From Deltaproteobacteria bacterium (GTDB taxonomy: Bacteria; Desulfobacterota; Syntrophobacteria; BM002): a stretch of DNA of 16,286 nucleotides. The stretch spans positions 1 through 16,286 of the forward strand of contig JAGFXI010000042.1 of NCBI GenBank assembly GCA_017861095.1, written 5' to 3'. Position 1 is the stretch's first letter; each line of letters starts with the position of its first letter. Position numbers and translations under genes: made by a program. Shown piece by piece: positions 8,109 through 15,915 of this stretch. The notes under the pieces were generated by a model, which was given only the letters and a program-made list of their open reading frames with translations, made no database searches and had not been told where the DNA came from.

Positions 8109-11100
8109 CTAGTCCGCCAGCGCTTGGTCGATCTGGGCGTAGATCTGTTGCGGCCTGAACCCCATGAGCTGGACGCTCCCCGAGGGGCAGGTCGCGGCGC
8201 AGCCGCCGCAACCCTTGCAGAGCGCCTTGTTCACCTGGCAGACGTGACGGTCCTCGAAGTAGTTGATGGCACCGAAGGGGCACACATCCAGGCACCCTTG
8301 GCAGCCGACGCAACGCTCGGCATCGATGATCGCCACCAGCCCGCTCGCCTCGATGTAGTCCTGGGAGAGCACCGTTGCCGCCCGCGAGGCGGCGGCCAGG
8401 GCCTGGGCCACGGACTCCTCGATGGGCTTGGGGTAGTGCGCGAGGCCGCAGAGAAAGACGCCGTCGGTGGCAAAGTCAACGGGTCGAAGCTTGGCATGGG
8501 CCTCGAGGAAGAACCTGTCGCTGTTCAAGGGTACCTTGAAAAGATTGGCCAGTTCGTCGAGGCCGCTCGGGAGGATGGCGGTGGCGAGGTTGATGAAGTC
8601 AGGCTTCAGGGTGAGAGGCCGACCCAGAACGCGGTCCTTCACCGTGACCCGGAGACTCCCGTTGCCGTCGGTCTCCACCCGGGGCTTCTCCCCCAGCTCG
8701 TAGCGAATGAAGATGACCCCTTTGGCCCGGGCCTCGCGGTAGAGATCCTCACGGGCGCCGTAGGTGCGGATGTCGCGATAGAGGATGTACACATCCATCC
8801 CGGGATTCAGCTCTTTGAGCCGCACGGCGCTCGTGACGCTGTGGGTGCAGCAGATCTTGCTGCAGTAGGGACGCTCCGGCTCCCGCGATCCCACGCACTG
8901 GATGAAGACCGCACACCTCCCCGCGGTAATAAGGGGATCTTTCGCGGCGATGAGGTCGTCCACGCCGTGCCAGCGTAGCACCCGGGGGTGCTTGCCGTAG
9001 AGGTACTCTTCCGGCGTCAGGGGATGGGCGCCCACCGCGAGCACCGCTACGCCGTGGGAGACGGTGATCTCCCCGGCCTCGCTCGAGAGCCGGGACTGGA
9101 AGTTGCCCACAAATCCCTTCACCTCGGCCAGCTTGCTGCCGAGGTGGACCGTGATGTTCTGGTTGGCCTTGACTCCGGCGATGAGGCTGTTCAGGTAGGC
9201 CTGGACATCCTCGCCCCTCCAGGTCCAGCGGATGTGCCTCCCTTCGCCGCCGAGCTCAGCCTTTTTCTCGACGAGATGGACGGGATACCCCTGCTCGGCC
9301 AGACCGAGGGCGGCGGTCATTCCGGCGATACCGCCGCCGACCACCAGGGCGCTCTGGGTCATGCCGAGGCGTTCTTCTCTCAAGGGCTCGAGGAGGTTCG
9401 CCTTGGCCACCGCCATCCGCACCAGGTCCTTCGCCTTTGCCGTGGCAGCCTCGGGGTCGGCCTGGTGCACCCAGGAGTTCTGATCCCGGATGTTCGCCAT
9501 CTCGAAGAGATACTTGTTGAGGCCGGCAGCCTTCAGGGTATCCTGGAACAGGGGCTCGTGGGTGCGGGGCGAGCAGGCGGCCACCACCACCCGGTTGAGC
9601 TTTTCCCGGTCGATGATCTCCCGAAGGCGGGAAAGGGCGTCCTGGGAGCACGAGAAGAGGTTCTCCTGGGTGAACACTACGTTGGGGAGGCCTCCGGCGT
9701 ATGCCACCACCTCGGGCACCCGAACGACGGCCCCGATGTTGACCCCGCAGTTGCAGACAAAGACCCCGATCCGGGGCTTCTCCAGACCAACATCCCGCTC
9801 CTGCGGGAAGGTCTTCTCCCGGGCCAGGGTGCCACGGGCGGGAGCCAGCTTGGTCGAGGCGGCACAGGCGGCCGCACTCGCCTCCATCACCGAGTAAGGG
9901 ATATCCTTGGGGCCCTGGAAGGCGCCGCAGGCATAGATTCCGGGGATCGAGGTGCTCACCGGGCGGAAGGAGCTCGTTTCCGCGAAATGATAATGGTCAA
10001 GGGAAATCCCGAGTCTCGCCGCGACCTCTCTCGCTTTCGGCGACGACTCGAGCCCTATGGAGAGGACCACCATATCGAAGGGCTCGCTCTGGCTCCCGCC
10101 GGCCTCATCGGTGTAGGAGATCCGGAGGTCGTCGCTTCCGGGCACCGGATCGATGGTATGGACCCGGGAGCGGATGAAGCGCACCCCTTTTTCTCTGGCC
10201 TGGTCGTAGTACCGTTCGAAGTCCTTGCCGTAGGTCCGCATGTCCATGAAGAAGATCGCCGTATCGAGAGGCTCCTTACTGTGCTCCTTGGCGATGACCG
10301 CCTCTTTGATGGCGTACATGCAGCAGACCGCCGAGCAGTAGCCGTTGTCGCAGTGGTGGATGTCCCGAGAGCCCACACACTGGAGCCAGGCGATCTTCCG
10401 CGGCTCTGGCGCCGCTTGCGCCCGTTTCCGGAGAGAGGCGAGACCGGTCTCGAGCTCCGCAGCCGTGCCTGCCAACGCCTTCCAGCGCTCAACCGAGGGG
10501 CGCAGGATATGGCCGGCGGTAGGCCCGCTGGCGCTCAGAATCCGTTCAAATTCCAGGGCGGTCACGACGTTGGTGTAGCCTGCGTAGGGGTAAGCGTCGA
10601 AACGACAGGGATCGAAGGCCTGGAAACCGCCGGCGAGAATGATGGAGCCCACCTCCAGCTGGACGATGCTCTCCTTCTGCTCGTAGTCGACCGCCTTCGG
10701 CGGGCAGACCTTGGCGCATATCCCGCATTTCTTCCCCAGGCCCAACTGACGGCAATGAACGGGATCGATGACGAAGGCGGAAGGGATCGCCTGGGCGTAA
10801 GGCTTGTAGATGGCCTTGCGTTCGCCGAGTCCGGTGTTGTACTCGTCTGGCACCGCAGTCGGGCATTTCTCCGCGCAGGTGCCGCAGGCGGTGCACCGGC
10901 CCATATCCACGTAGCGCGGCTTCTGGCGGAGCTCTACCTGGAAGCTTCCCTCGTTGCCACTCACTCTCTCCAGCTCGGCGCAGGTGATGACGTTAACGTT
11001 CAGATGCCGGCCGACCTCGACCAGCTTAGGCGAGATAATTCACATGGCACATTCGTTTGTCGGGAAGGTCTTGTCCAGCTGGGCCATGACCCCACCGATG

Positions 11101-11231
11101 GCGGGAGAGCTCTCCACCAGATAGACCAGGAACCCGGAGTCGGCAAGATCCAGAGTCGCCTGGATGCCGGCGATGCCGGCACCGACGATCATCACCGACC
11201 CCTGCAGGGGGGCACCGGAGGCGGAATTCAT
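8109..11231 (-). CDS. hdrA: Double-module HdrA flavoprotein, selenocysteine-containing (TGA at 11040-11042 read as Sec)
   Basis: HdrA is the FAD/iron-sulfur core of heterodisulfide reductase-type complexes and the site of electron bifurcation. Read through TGA codon 64 the protein is 1040 residues, against about 650 for methanogen HdrA. Module 1 starts directly at a Rossmann motif VGAGIAG (16-22), then LDKTFPTNECAM-U-IISPKLVEVGRH, the usual HdrA Cys/Sec position. Two [4Fe-4S] motifs follow (Cys113/116/119/123 and 160/169/172/176), then LQCVGSRD and CSAVCCMYAIKEA. Module 2 begins with VFVCNCGVNI (Cys493, Cys495) and VVVAACSPRTHEPLF, has a second Rossmann motif VVGGGIAGM (630-638) and a second IQCVGSRE, but lacks the CAM-U segment and the inserted clusters. 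It ends in a ferredoxin domain (Cys974/977/980/984; Cys1005/1008/1011/1015). The ATG at 11229-11231 has AAGGAG. Long homologues include BamE-like proteins of class II benzoyl-CoA reductase systems; here the neighbours point to formate. Confidence 0.94.
11010..11042 (-). promoter_or_regulatory. Candidate SECIS of hdrA
   Basis: Downstream of the UGA (11040-11042) the sequence 11010-11031 can fold with an outer GCC/GGC stem, an internal loop, an inner CT/AG pair and an apical GGTCG loop. The GGUC lies at nearly the same distance from the UGA as in fdhA. The stem is imperfect, so confidence is moderate. Confidence 0.55.
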
Positions 11232-11471
11232 GAGGGACTCCTTGCTTCAGGCTAAGGACTCTCGTGAAGCTCCCAGGCGCGTACATCCACCCGGGAAGGC
11301 TGACGGGGATGGACGAGCTTGCGGAGCGGGCATCCAAGGGCATATCGCGGAGCTCCCGCGGACGGGTGCGAGAGCCGCCCTTCGGGCGAGCCCCGGGATA
11401 CACGCGAGCCGGATGGTGTCAGGTTCAGCAAGAATGACACAGTAGATAGAAGAATGAGAGAGATATCACCC
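11232..11471 (-). other. GC-rich 5' leader of the hdrA transcript
   Basis: About 240 nt separate the predicted hdrA transcription start from its ATG. The leader contains at least two small perfect hairpins, CGCGG/CCGCG (11346-11360) and CGCCC/GGGCG (11376-11388). It matches no riboswitch class that I recognise, and no convincing small ORF with a ribosome binding site was seen. A regulatory or structured RNA role is possible but not shown. The rest of the intergenic gap (11472-11694) holds the two divergent promoters. Confidence 0.35.
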
Positions 11472-11478
11472 GCATGAA

Positions 11479-11508
11479 TGTATAACGGGCACCCATCCCC
11501 TTTGTCAA
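11479..11508 (-). promoter_or_regulatory. Sigma-70-type promoter for the hdrA cluster
   Basis: On the minus strand a perfect -35 TTGACA (11503-11508) is followed by an 18-bp spacer and a -10 TATACA (11479-11484, four of six consensus bases). Transcription would start near 11472, pointing into hdrA. Confidence 0.65.
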
Positions 11509-11637
11509 GATCATTTCCATCCCAGTCGGCGCTGTCACCCGGGGAGACGTTGATGAGGCGGCATGCTTCATGCAACATTGGAAAATGTCCGGTGCACCAA
11601 GTCGGTTTCCCCCTTCACCAAGAAGCGTGCGTAACCA

Positions 11638-11667
11638 TTGCCATCACGAACACGGCTTTCCTATAAT
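11638..11667 (+). promoter_or_regulatory. Sigma-70-type promoter for the histidine kinase gene
   Basis: TTGCCA (11638-11643), an 18-bp spacer and a perfect TATAAT (11662-11667) lie about 28 nt before the kinase ATG. This gives a short leader of roughly 20 nt containing the GAGGG ribosome binding site. Confidence 0.75.
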
Positions 11668-11694
11668 GGCAGTCGGACCGAGAGATCGAGGGCG

Positions 11695-13398
11695 ATGAAG
11701 CGTTACCATTTGAGTTTGCGCGCGTCGGTGGTCTTGAGCCTCACCCTCCTCATGGGTGCCGCCATGCTCCTTATCGCCGTCGCGATAGTCAAGATAAACC
11801 AGGGAGACCTGCTCCAGGCCAAGGTGGAGCAAGGGCTTCTCCTCAAGTTGACCATGGAGGGCTTGCTTGCCACCTACGTCGGGAACGGCGAGGCCGGCCT
11901 CGAGGACTGGCGCGGCGGCGCCCTTTTCAAGTGGGCGCTGGCGAAGACCCTCGATGTGGCGGGCGGCTGGAAGGTGACCATCGCCGAGCGCACCGGGGTC
12001 GTGGTGTACGGGAGTAACCCCGGAGGCTCGCCGTCGCCAAACCGGATTCCGGAGTTGGAGCGCGCGGCCCAGCTCGGCGTGGAGAGCATTTCCTTCCCTG
12101 CATCGGGGAAGATTCGCTGGCTCTTTTTCCCGGACCGGCTCATCATCGATGCCCCGGTGATCCGGAACACCAAAGTTCTCGGGGCGATCCGGTTGGAGAC
12201 TTCCCTGGACGAGGTGCGGGAGACGCTCTGGCAGTCGCAGAAGCTGATTTTCCTTTTCATCGTTTTCGATCTGCTCGTACTGGTCGCTTTCGGGACCTAC
12301 ATCTTCTCCAAGCTGGTCGTGAGGCCGGTGGGAGAGCTGGTTCGGACCGCCGAGGTCTTCCAGGAGGGCGACCGGCTTCCTGAGCCGAAGGCTGATGAGC
12401 AAAACGAGCTCGGCACCCTGTCCCAAGCGCTCAACCGGATGCTGGAACGCCTGGCGCAGAACAAGGAGGAGCTTCGTGAACACATTGCATCGCTGGAACA
12501 GACGAACCTCGAGCTAAAACGGGTCCAGCAGGAGGTGATTTTCAGTGAGAAGCTGGCCACCGTCGGCCGCCTGGCTGCAGGAATTGCGCACGAAATCGGG
12601 AATCCCGTCGGCATCGTCCTGGGATTCCTGGAGTTGCTCCGCAGAAACGATCTGCGTGAGGACGAGCGTCAGGACCTGATTTCTCGCATGGGAAGCGAGG
12701 TCCAGCGCATTCATCAGATCCTCCGGCAGCTCCTCGATCTCACGCGGCCCGCCTCGGTTGAGCGCAGGCCCACCGCCGTGAACGACGTGATTCGGGAAAC
12801 GCTGGCGGTACTAGACCACCAGCTCACGCAGCAGGGGGTGGAGGTGGGGCTCGATCTCTCTGCTCAGCCAGATGTGGTCTACGCGAATGGCGACCAGCTC
12901 AGACAGGTATTCCTCAACCTGATAGTCAATGCCGCCGATGCCATGGGAGCGACGGCAGATCGTCCCCAGGGCGGCGGGCTCCGGGTGAACACGAGGACGA
13001 TGTTAAGGGAAAGTCTGGCCAGGCGGGTTGAGCGCAAGCCGGCCAGGCGGAGCACCGATCCGCCATCGGCGGACTTCAGTCACCTGCGCCGGGCCCATGG
13101 GGACGCGGCGCGCTGGGTCGAGATATCCTTCGCTGATACCGGCGTCGGCATCTCCGAAGAGAACCTGGAACGGGTCTTTGACCCCTTCTTCACTACCAAG
13201 GAGCCGGGCAAGGGTACCGGCTTGGGGCTCTCCGTGAGCGTTCAGATCATCGAGGCCATGGGGGGCAAGATGGAGATCAGCAGTCGGCTCGGCGAGGGAA
13301 CCACGGTTACACTGCTCCTTCCCGTGCACGACGGGCCCGGAGTAGGGATGGACACGGCGACGGAGAGGCAAGGTAACACGGAGACGGGGGGAGGATGA
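11695..13398 (+). CDS. Membrane sensor histidine kinase (NtrB/ZraS-like)
   Basis: This 567-residue sensor presumably phosphorylates the sigma-54 activator encoded next. TM1 spans about 11-33, a periplasmic sensor region about 34-183 of no family I can name, and TM2 about 184-207 (LIFLFIVFDLLVLVAFG). A HAMP linker (about 205-258) and a coiled coil follow. The HisKA H-box is GRLAAGIAHEIGNPVG with phospho-acceptor His299. The HATPase domain has an N-box NLIVNAADAMG, the G1 box ADTGVGIS, the F-box FDPFFTTK and the G2 box GTGLGLSV. The ATG at 11695 was chosen because it follows GAGGG by 4 nt and lies just behind a good promoter; an in-frame ATG at 11638 is within the promoter. The last residues (GMDTATERQGNTETGGG) are encoded by a dispersed intergenic repeat rather than conserved kinase sequence. 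The signal sensed is unknown. Confidence 0.93.
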   Translation: MKRYHLSLRASVVLSLTLLMGAAMLLIAVAIVKINQGDLLQAKVEQGLLLKLTMEGLLATYVGNGEAGLEDWRGGALFKWALAKTLDVAGGWKVTIAERTGVVVYGSNPGGSPSPNRIPELERAAQLGVESISFPASGKIRWLFFPDRLIIDAPVIRNTKVLGAIRLETSLDEVRETLWQSQKLIFLFIVFDLLVLVAFGTYIFSKLVVRPVGELVRTAEVFQEGDRLPEPKADEQNELGTLSQALNRMLERLAQNKEELREHIASLEQTNLELKRVQQEVIFSEKLATVGRLAAGIAHEIGNPVGIVLGFLELLRRNDLREDERQDLISRMGSEVQRIHQILRQLLDLTRPASVERRPTAVNDVIRETLAVLDHQLTQQGVEVGLDLSAQPDVVYANGDQLRQVFLNLIVNAADAMGATADRPQGGGLRVNTRTMLRESLARRVERKPARRSTDPPSADFSHLRRAHGDAARWVEISFADTGVGISEENLERVFDPFFTTKEPGKGTGLGLSVSVQIIEAMGGKMEISSRLGEGTTVTLLLPVHDGPGVGMDTATERQGNTETGGG

Positions 13399-13417
13399 GA
13401 GACGCGGGGACGCGGAG
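13351..13417. repeat. GACGCGGGGAC-type intergenic repeat overlapping the kinase 3' end
   Basis: Runs of GACACGGCGACGGAG, AACACGGAGACGGGG and GAGACGCGGGGACGCGGAG are related to the inverted repeat at 7576-7661 (shared GACGCGGGGAC). The first 48 nt lie inside the kinase reading frame and the remainder fills the gap before the response regulator gene. A short CGTAGGGGCAC segment follows at about 13432-13442. Confidence 0.55.
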
Positions 13418-13478
13418 CACCGCGGTGAACCCGTAGGGGCACGGTTTACCCCCGCCTGTTCTTAAGCGGAGGGATCTC

Positions 13479-14864
13479 ATGGTGGAACGGGAACGGATCC
13501 TCGTCATCGACGACGAGAAGAACATGCGCCATATGCTAGCCGTGCTCCTCGAGAAGGAGGGCTACGAGGTGGCGACCGCCGGCGACGGCAATGAAGGTCT
13601 CGATCTTGCCGGCGAGACCTACTTCGACGTCATCCTCTGCGATCTTAAGATGCCGGTCATGGACGGGATGACCTTCCTAGAGAAGTTCCAGGAGATGAAG
13701 CTCGAGTCCACAGTGATCGTAATGTCGGCCTACGGCACCCTGGACACGGCAATCGACGCGATGAAACGGGGCGCATACGACTATGTGTCAAAGCCGTTCA
13801 AGGCCGACGAGATCCTTCTCACCCTGAGAAAGGCCGAGGAGCGGGAGCGGCTGCGCCGGGAAAACCGAAGACTCCAGCAGAGCATTCAGGAGCGCTACAG
13901 CTTCGCCAACATGATCGGGCGAAGCCCCGCCATGCAGGAGATCTTCGCCACCATTACCAAGGTGGCCGAGTACAAGACGACTGTCCTCGTGACCGGGGAG
14001 AGCGGCACCGGCAAGGAGCTCATCGCCCGGGCCATCCACTATCACAGCCCTCGCGCGAACAAGCCCCTGGTAACGGTGAACTGCGGCGCCATTCCGGAAT
14101 CGCTCTTGGAGAGCGAGCTCTTCGGGCACCGGAAGGGCGCCTTCACCGACGCCATCAGGGACAAGCGCGGCCTTTTCGAGGAGGCCGATGGCGGCTCCAT
14201 CTTTCTTGACGAGATCGGGGAACTACCTCGGTCGCTCCAGGTGAAGCTCCTCCGGGTGCTCCAGGAGGAAGAGATCAAGCGGCTCGGCGATACCCGCTCC
14301 ATTAAAATAGATGTGAGGGTGCTGGCGGCGACCACCAAGGACCTCGCCGGCGAGGTGAAGGCGGGGCACTTCCGCGACGATCTCTTCTACCGCATCAACG
14401 TGCTCCAGGTCACGGTGCCGCCCCTCCGGGAGCGGGCCGGGGATCTCGGCCTCCTTATTCAGCACTTCGTCGACAAGACGGCAAAACGCCTCGGTCTTCA
14501 AGTGAACCAGGTGGACCCGGCGGTGCTACGGGCTCTGCAGCGATACGTGTGGCCGGGGAATGTCAGGGAGCTGGAGAATGTCATCGAGCGGGCCATGGTC
14601 ATGGCCGGCGGCCGGACCATCGAACTGGAGGACCTGCCTCCGGCCTTGCAGGAGGCGCAGGCGCAGACCTCCCCGCTCCTTCCTGACGACGGAGCCCTGT
14701 CGATCAAGGAAGCAAGCCGCCGGCTGGAGAGAGAGCTCATACGGCGGGCCCTTGAGAAAACGGGCGGAAACCGGACCCAGGCTGCTAAGCTCCTGGAGAT
14801 CAGCCACCCGGCCCTCCTTTACAAGATCAAGGAATACGGTTTGGACACCGGAGCCAGAGAGTGA
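13479..14864 (+). CDS. NtrC-family sigma-54-dependent response regulator
   Basis: This 461-residue activator has the standard three-domain layout. The receiver domain (1-120) has acidic residues Asp11 and Asp12, phospho-acceptor Asp55 in ILCDLKMPVMDG, and Lys105 in SKPF. The central AAA+ domain (about 143-385) has Walker A GESGTGKE (173-180), the sigma-54-contacting segment ESELFGHRKGAFTDA (211-225) and Walker B GSIFLDEIGELP (239-250). The C-terminal Fis-type helix-turn-helix is TGGNRTQAAKLLEISHPALLYKIKEYGL. The ATG follows GGAGGG, and the gene begins 80 nt after the kinase stop, so the two form a two-component pair. The loop reads GAFTDA instead of canonical GAFTGA. The likely target is the sigma-54 promoter just downstream at 14926-14941; whether it also acts on the divergent hdrA cluster cannot be told from sequence. 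Confidence 0.95.
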   Translation: MVERERILVIDDEKNMRHMLAVLLEKEGYEVATAGDGNEGLDLAGETYFDVILCDLKMPVMDGMTFLEKFQEMKLESTVIVMSAYGTLDTAIDAMKRGAYDYVSKPFKADEILLTLRKAEERERLRRENRRLQQSIQERYSFANMIGRSPAMQEIFATITKVAEYKTTVLVTGESGTGKELIARAIHYHSPRANKPLVTVNCGAIPESLLESELFGHRKGAFTDAIRDKRGLFEEADGGSIFLDEIGELPRSLQVKLLRVLQEEEIKRLGDTRSIKIDVRVLAATTKDLAGEVKAGHFRDDLFYRINVLQVTVPPLRERAGDLGLLIQHFVDKTAKRLGLQVNQVDPAVLRALQRYVWPGNVRELENVIERAMVMAGGRTIELEDLPPALQEAQAQTSPLLPDDGALSIKEASRRLERELIRRALEKTGGNRTQAAKLLEISHPALLYKIKEYGLDTGARE

Positions 14865-14868
14865 GGAA

Positions 14869-14880
14869 TGGAGTACTCCA
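14869..14880. promoter_or_regulatory. 12-bp palindrome upstream of the sigma-54 promoter
   Basis: TGGAGTACTCCA is a perfect palindrome ending 45 bp before the -24 element. GAGTACTCC recurs at 14984-14992, within the first codons of the lipoprotein gene. This is a candidate activator or operator site; no experimental basis. Confidence 0.35.
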
Positions 14881-14925
14881 ATAATCCATCTCTTCGTATA
14901 GGGAAGCCCGCCGGGCACGGGAAAA

Positions 14926-14941
14926 CGGCATTCTTCTTGCA
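14926..14941 (+). promoter_or_regulatory. Sigma-54 (-24/-12) promoter of the lipoprotein gene
   Basis: CGGCATTCTTCTTGCA matches the TGGCAYR-N4-TTGCA consensus well: GG at 14927-14928 and GC at 14939-14940 are separated by exactly 10 nt, and TTGCA is perfect. The predicted start near 14952 leaves a 22-nt leader containing AGGAGG before the ATG at 14974. It lies directly behind an NtrC-type activator gene. Confidence 0.75.
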
Positions 14942-14973
14942 AAGTTGTCGCACTCCCAGTCAGGAGGTCAAGG

Positions 14974-15915
14974 ATGAATAATCGAGTACTCCTCGTTCTT
15001 TTCACGTTTGCCCTTCTCGGCTGTGGCCAACAGTCAGGCGGACCGAGTGAGCCGGCAGGAACGCTGCGGCCTGTGGCGACCGCGGTGGCCATCGCCGCCG
15101 TTCGCATCCTTCCCGAGCACCCCACCCCCCAGAGCACCCTCGAGGCCGAGGTCCGCTTCAGCGGCGGACAACCGGAGCAGGTGGCCTACCAATGGCTGCG
15201 AAACGGGACACCCCTGCCCGGCGCCATCGGGGCGACCCTGAAAGGGGAGCAACTCCACAAAGGCGATTTCATCTTGGTGCAGGTCAGGATTGGCCAGCCC
15301 GGCCGCGACGAGGAAGCGAAATCCGATGCGGTCGTCATCGGGAACACGCCCCCGCTGTTGAACTGGGTAGAGATCAAGCCGAAGAAACCCACCTCGAGCG
15401 ATACCTTGGAGGCGCTGGTGAATGGAAAGGACGCGGATCAAGATCAGCTTACGTATGCCTTCCGCTGGTCGGTGAACGGGCAAACTGCGGTGGGGCAGAT
15501 TGATCCCACTCTTCAGAAGCAGTGCTTCCGCCGGGGAGATCGAGTGCAGGTGTCCGTCACACCCTTTGATGGATCTGAATGGGGAAGAGAGGGAACCTCG
15601 CCGAGCGTGGTGATCGGGAACAGTCCCCCAGTAATCGTCTCCAACCCGCCGGAGCGGTTTGAGTCGTTGGACTATCGGTATCAGGTGAAGGCGGAGGATG
15701 CGGACGGTGATCCCGTGCGGTTTTCCCTCCGGGGGAACGTACCGCCGGGTATGAAGATCGATGAGGCGACCGGGCTGGTGGAATGGAAATTGGTCGTTCC
15801 CAAGGAGGCGACCACCTGGGAGTATGAGGTGGTCGTCGCGGACTCGGAGGGTCTCAAGAGCTTTCAACAGATCACGTTGAGATACACCCCCCTGCCTAAG
15901 TCCATCGATTCATGA
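14974..15915 (+). CDS. Secreted lipoprotein with tandem Ig-like repeats
   Basis: The 313-residue product has a short lipoprotein signal peptide with lipobox LLGC (Cys17) and no Asp at +2, so outer-membrane anchoring is likely if this is a diderm. Two related segments of roughly 90 residues follow. The first (about 43-127) contains YQWLRNGTPL and ends VVIGNTPP; the second (about 134-219) contains FRWSVNGQT and ends VVIGNSPP. The third segment (220-313) carries EDADGDPVRFSL and PPGMKIDEATGLVEW, typical of cadherin-like or putative Ig domains. No catalytic motif is visible. A structural, adhesion or envelope-stress role is possible; the true function is unknown. The ATG is fixed by AGGAGG 7 nt upstream. 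Expression is probably controlled by the preceding NtrC-type regulator through the sigma-54 promoter. Confidence 0.85.
   Translation: MNNRVLLVLFTFALLGCGQQSGGPSEPAGTLRPVATAVAIAAVRILPEHPTPQSTLEAEVRFSGGQPEQVAYQWLRNGTPLPGAIGATLKGEQLHKGDFILVQVRIGQPGRDEEAKSDAVVIGNTPPLLNWVEIKPKKPTSSDTLEALVNGKDADQDQLTYAFRWSVNGQTAVGQIDPTLQKQCFRRGDRVQVSVTPFDGSEWGREGTSPSVVIGNSPPVIVSNPPERFESLDYRYQVKAEDADGDPVRFSLRGNVPPGMKIDEATGLVEWKLVVPKEATTWEYEVVVADSEGLKSFQQITLRYTPLPKSIDS

Noticed and set aside
8988..11255. A 755-codon plus-strand open frame opposite hdrA, and other long antisense frames over plsB and fdhA
   Set aside because: These are shadows of GC-rich codon bias in real minus-strand genes. Their translations are Gly/Leu/Arg/Asp-rich with no domains and no ribosome binding sites.
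11422..11445. Another minus-strand -12-like TTGCT near 11428
   Set aside because: The base pair at the -24 position is TG rather than GG and the rest of the element matches poorly.
11628..11643. Possible minus-strand sigma-54 promoter for hdrA (TGGCAATGGTTACGCA)
   Set aside because: The GG and GC spacing fits, but the -12 element lacks TT and the -24 part coincides with the -35 of the kinase promoter. The TTGACA promoter at 11479-11508 is a better candidate for hdrA.
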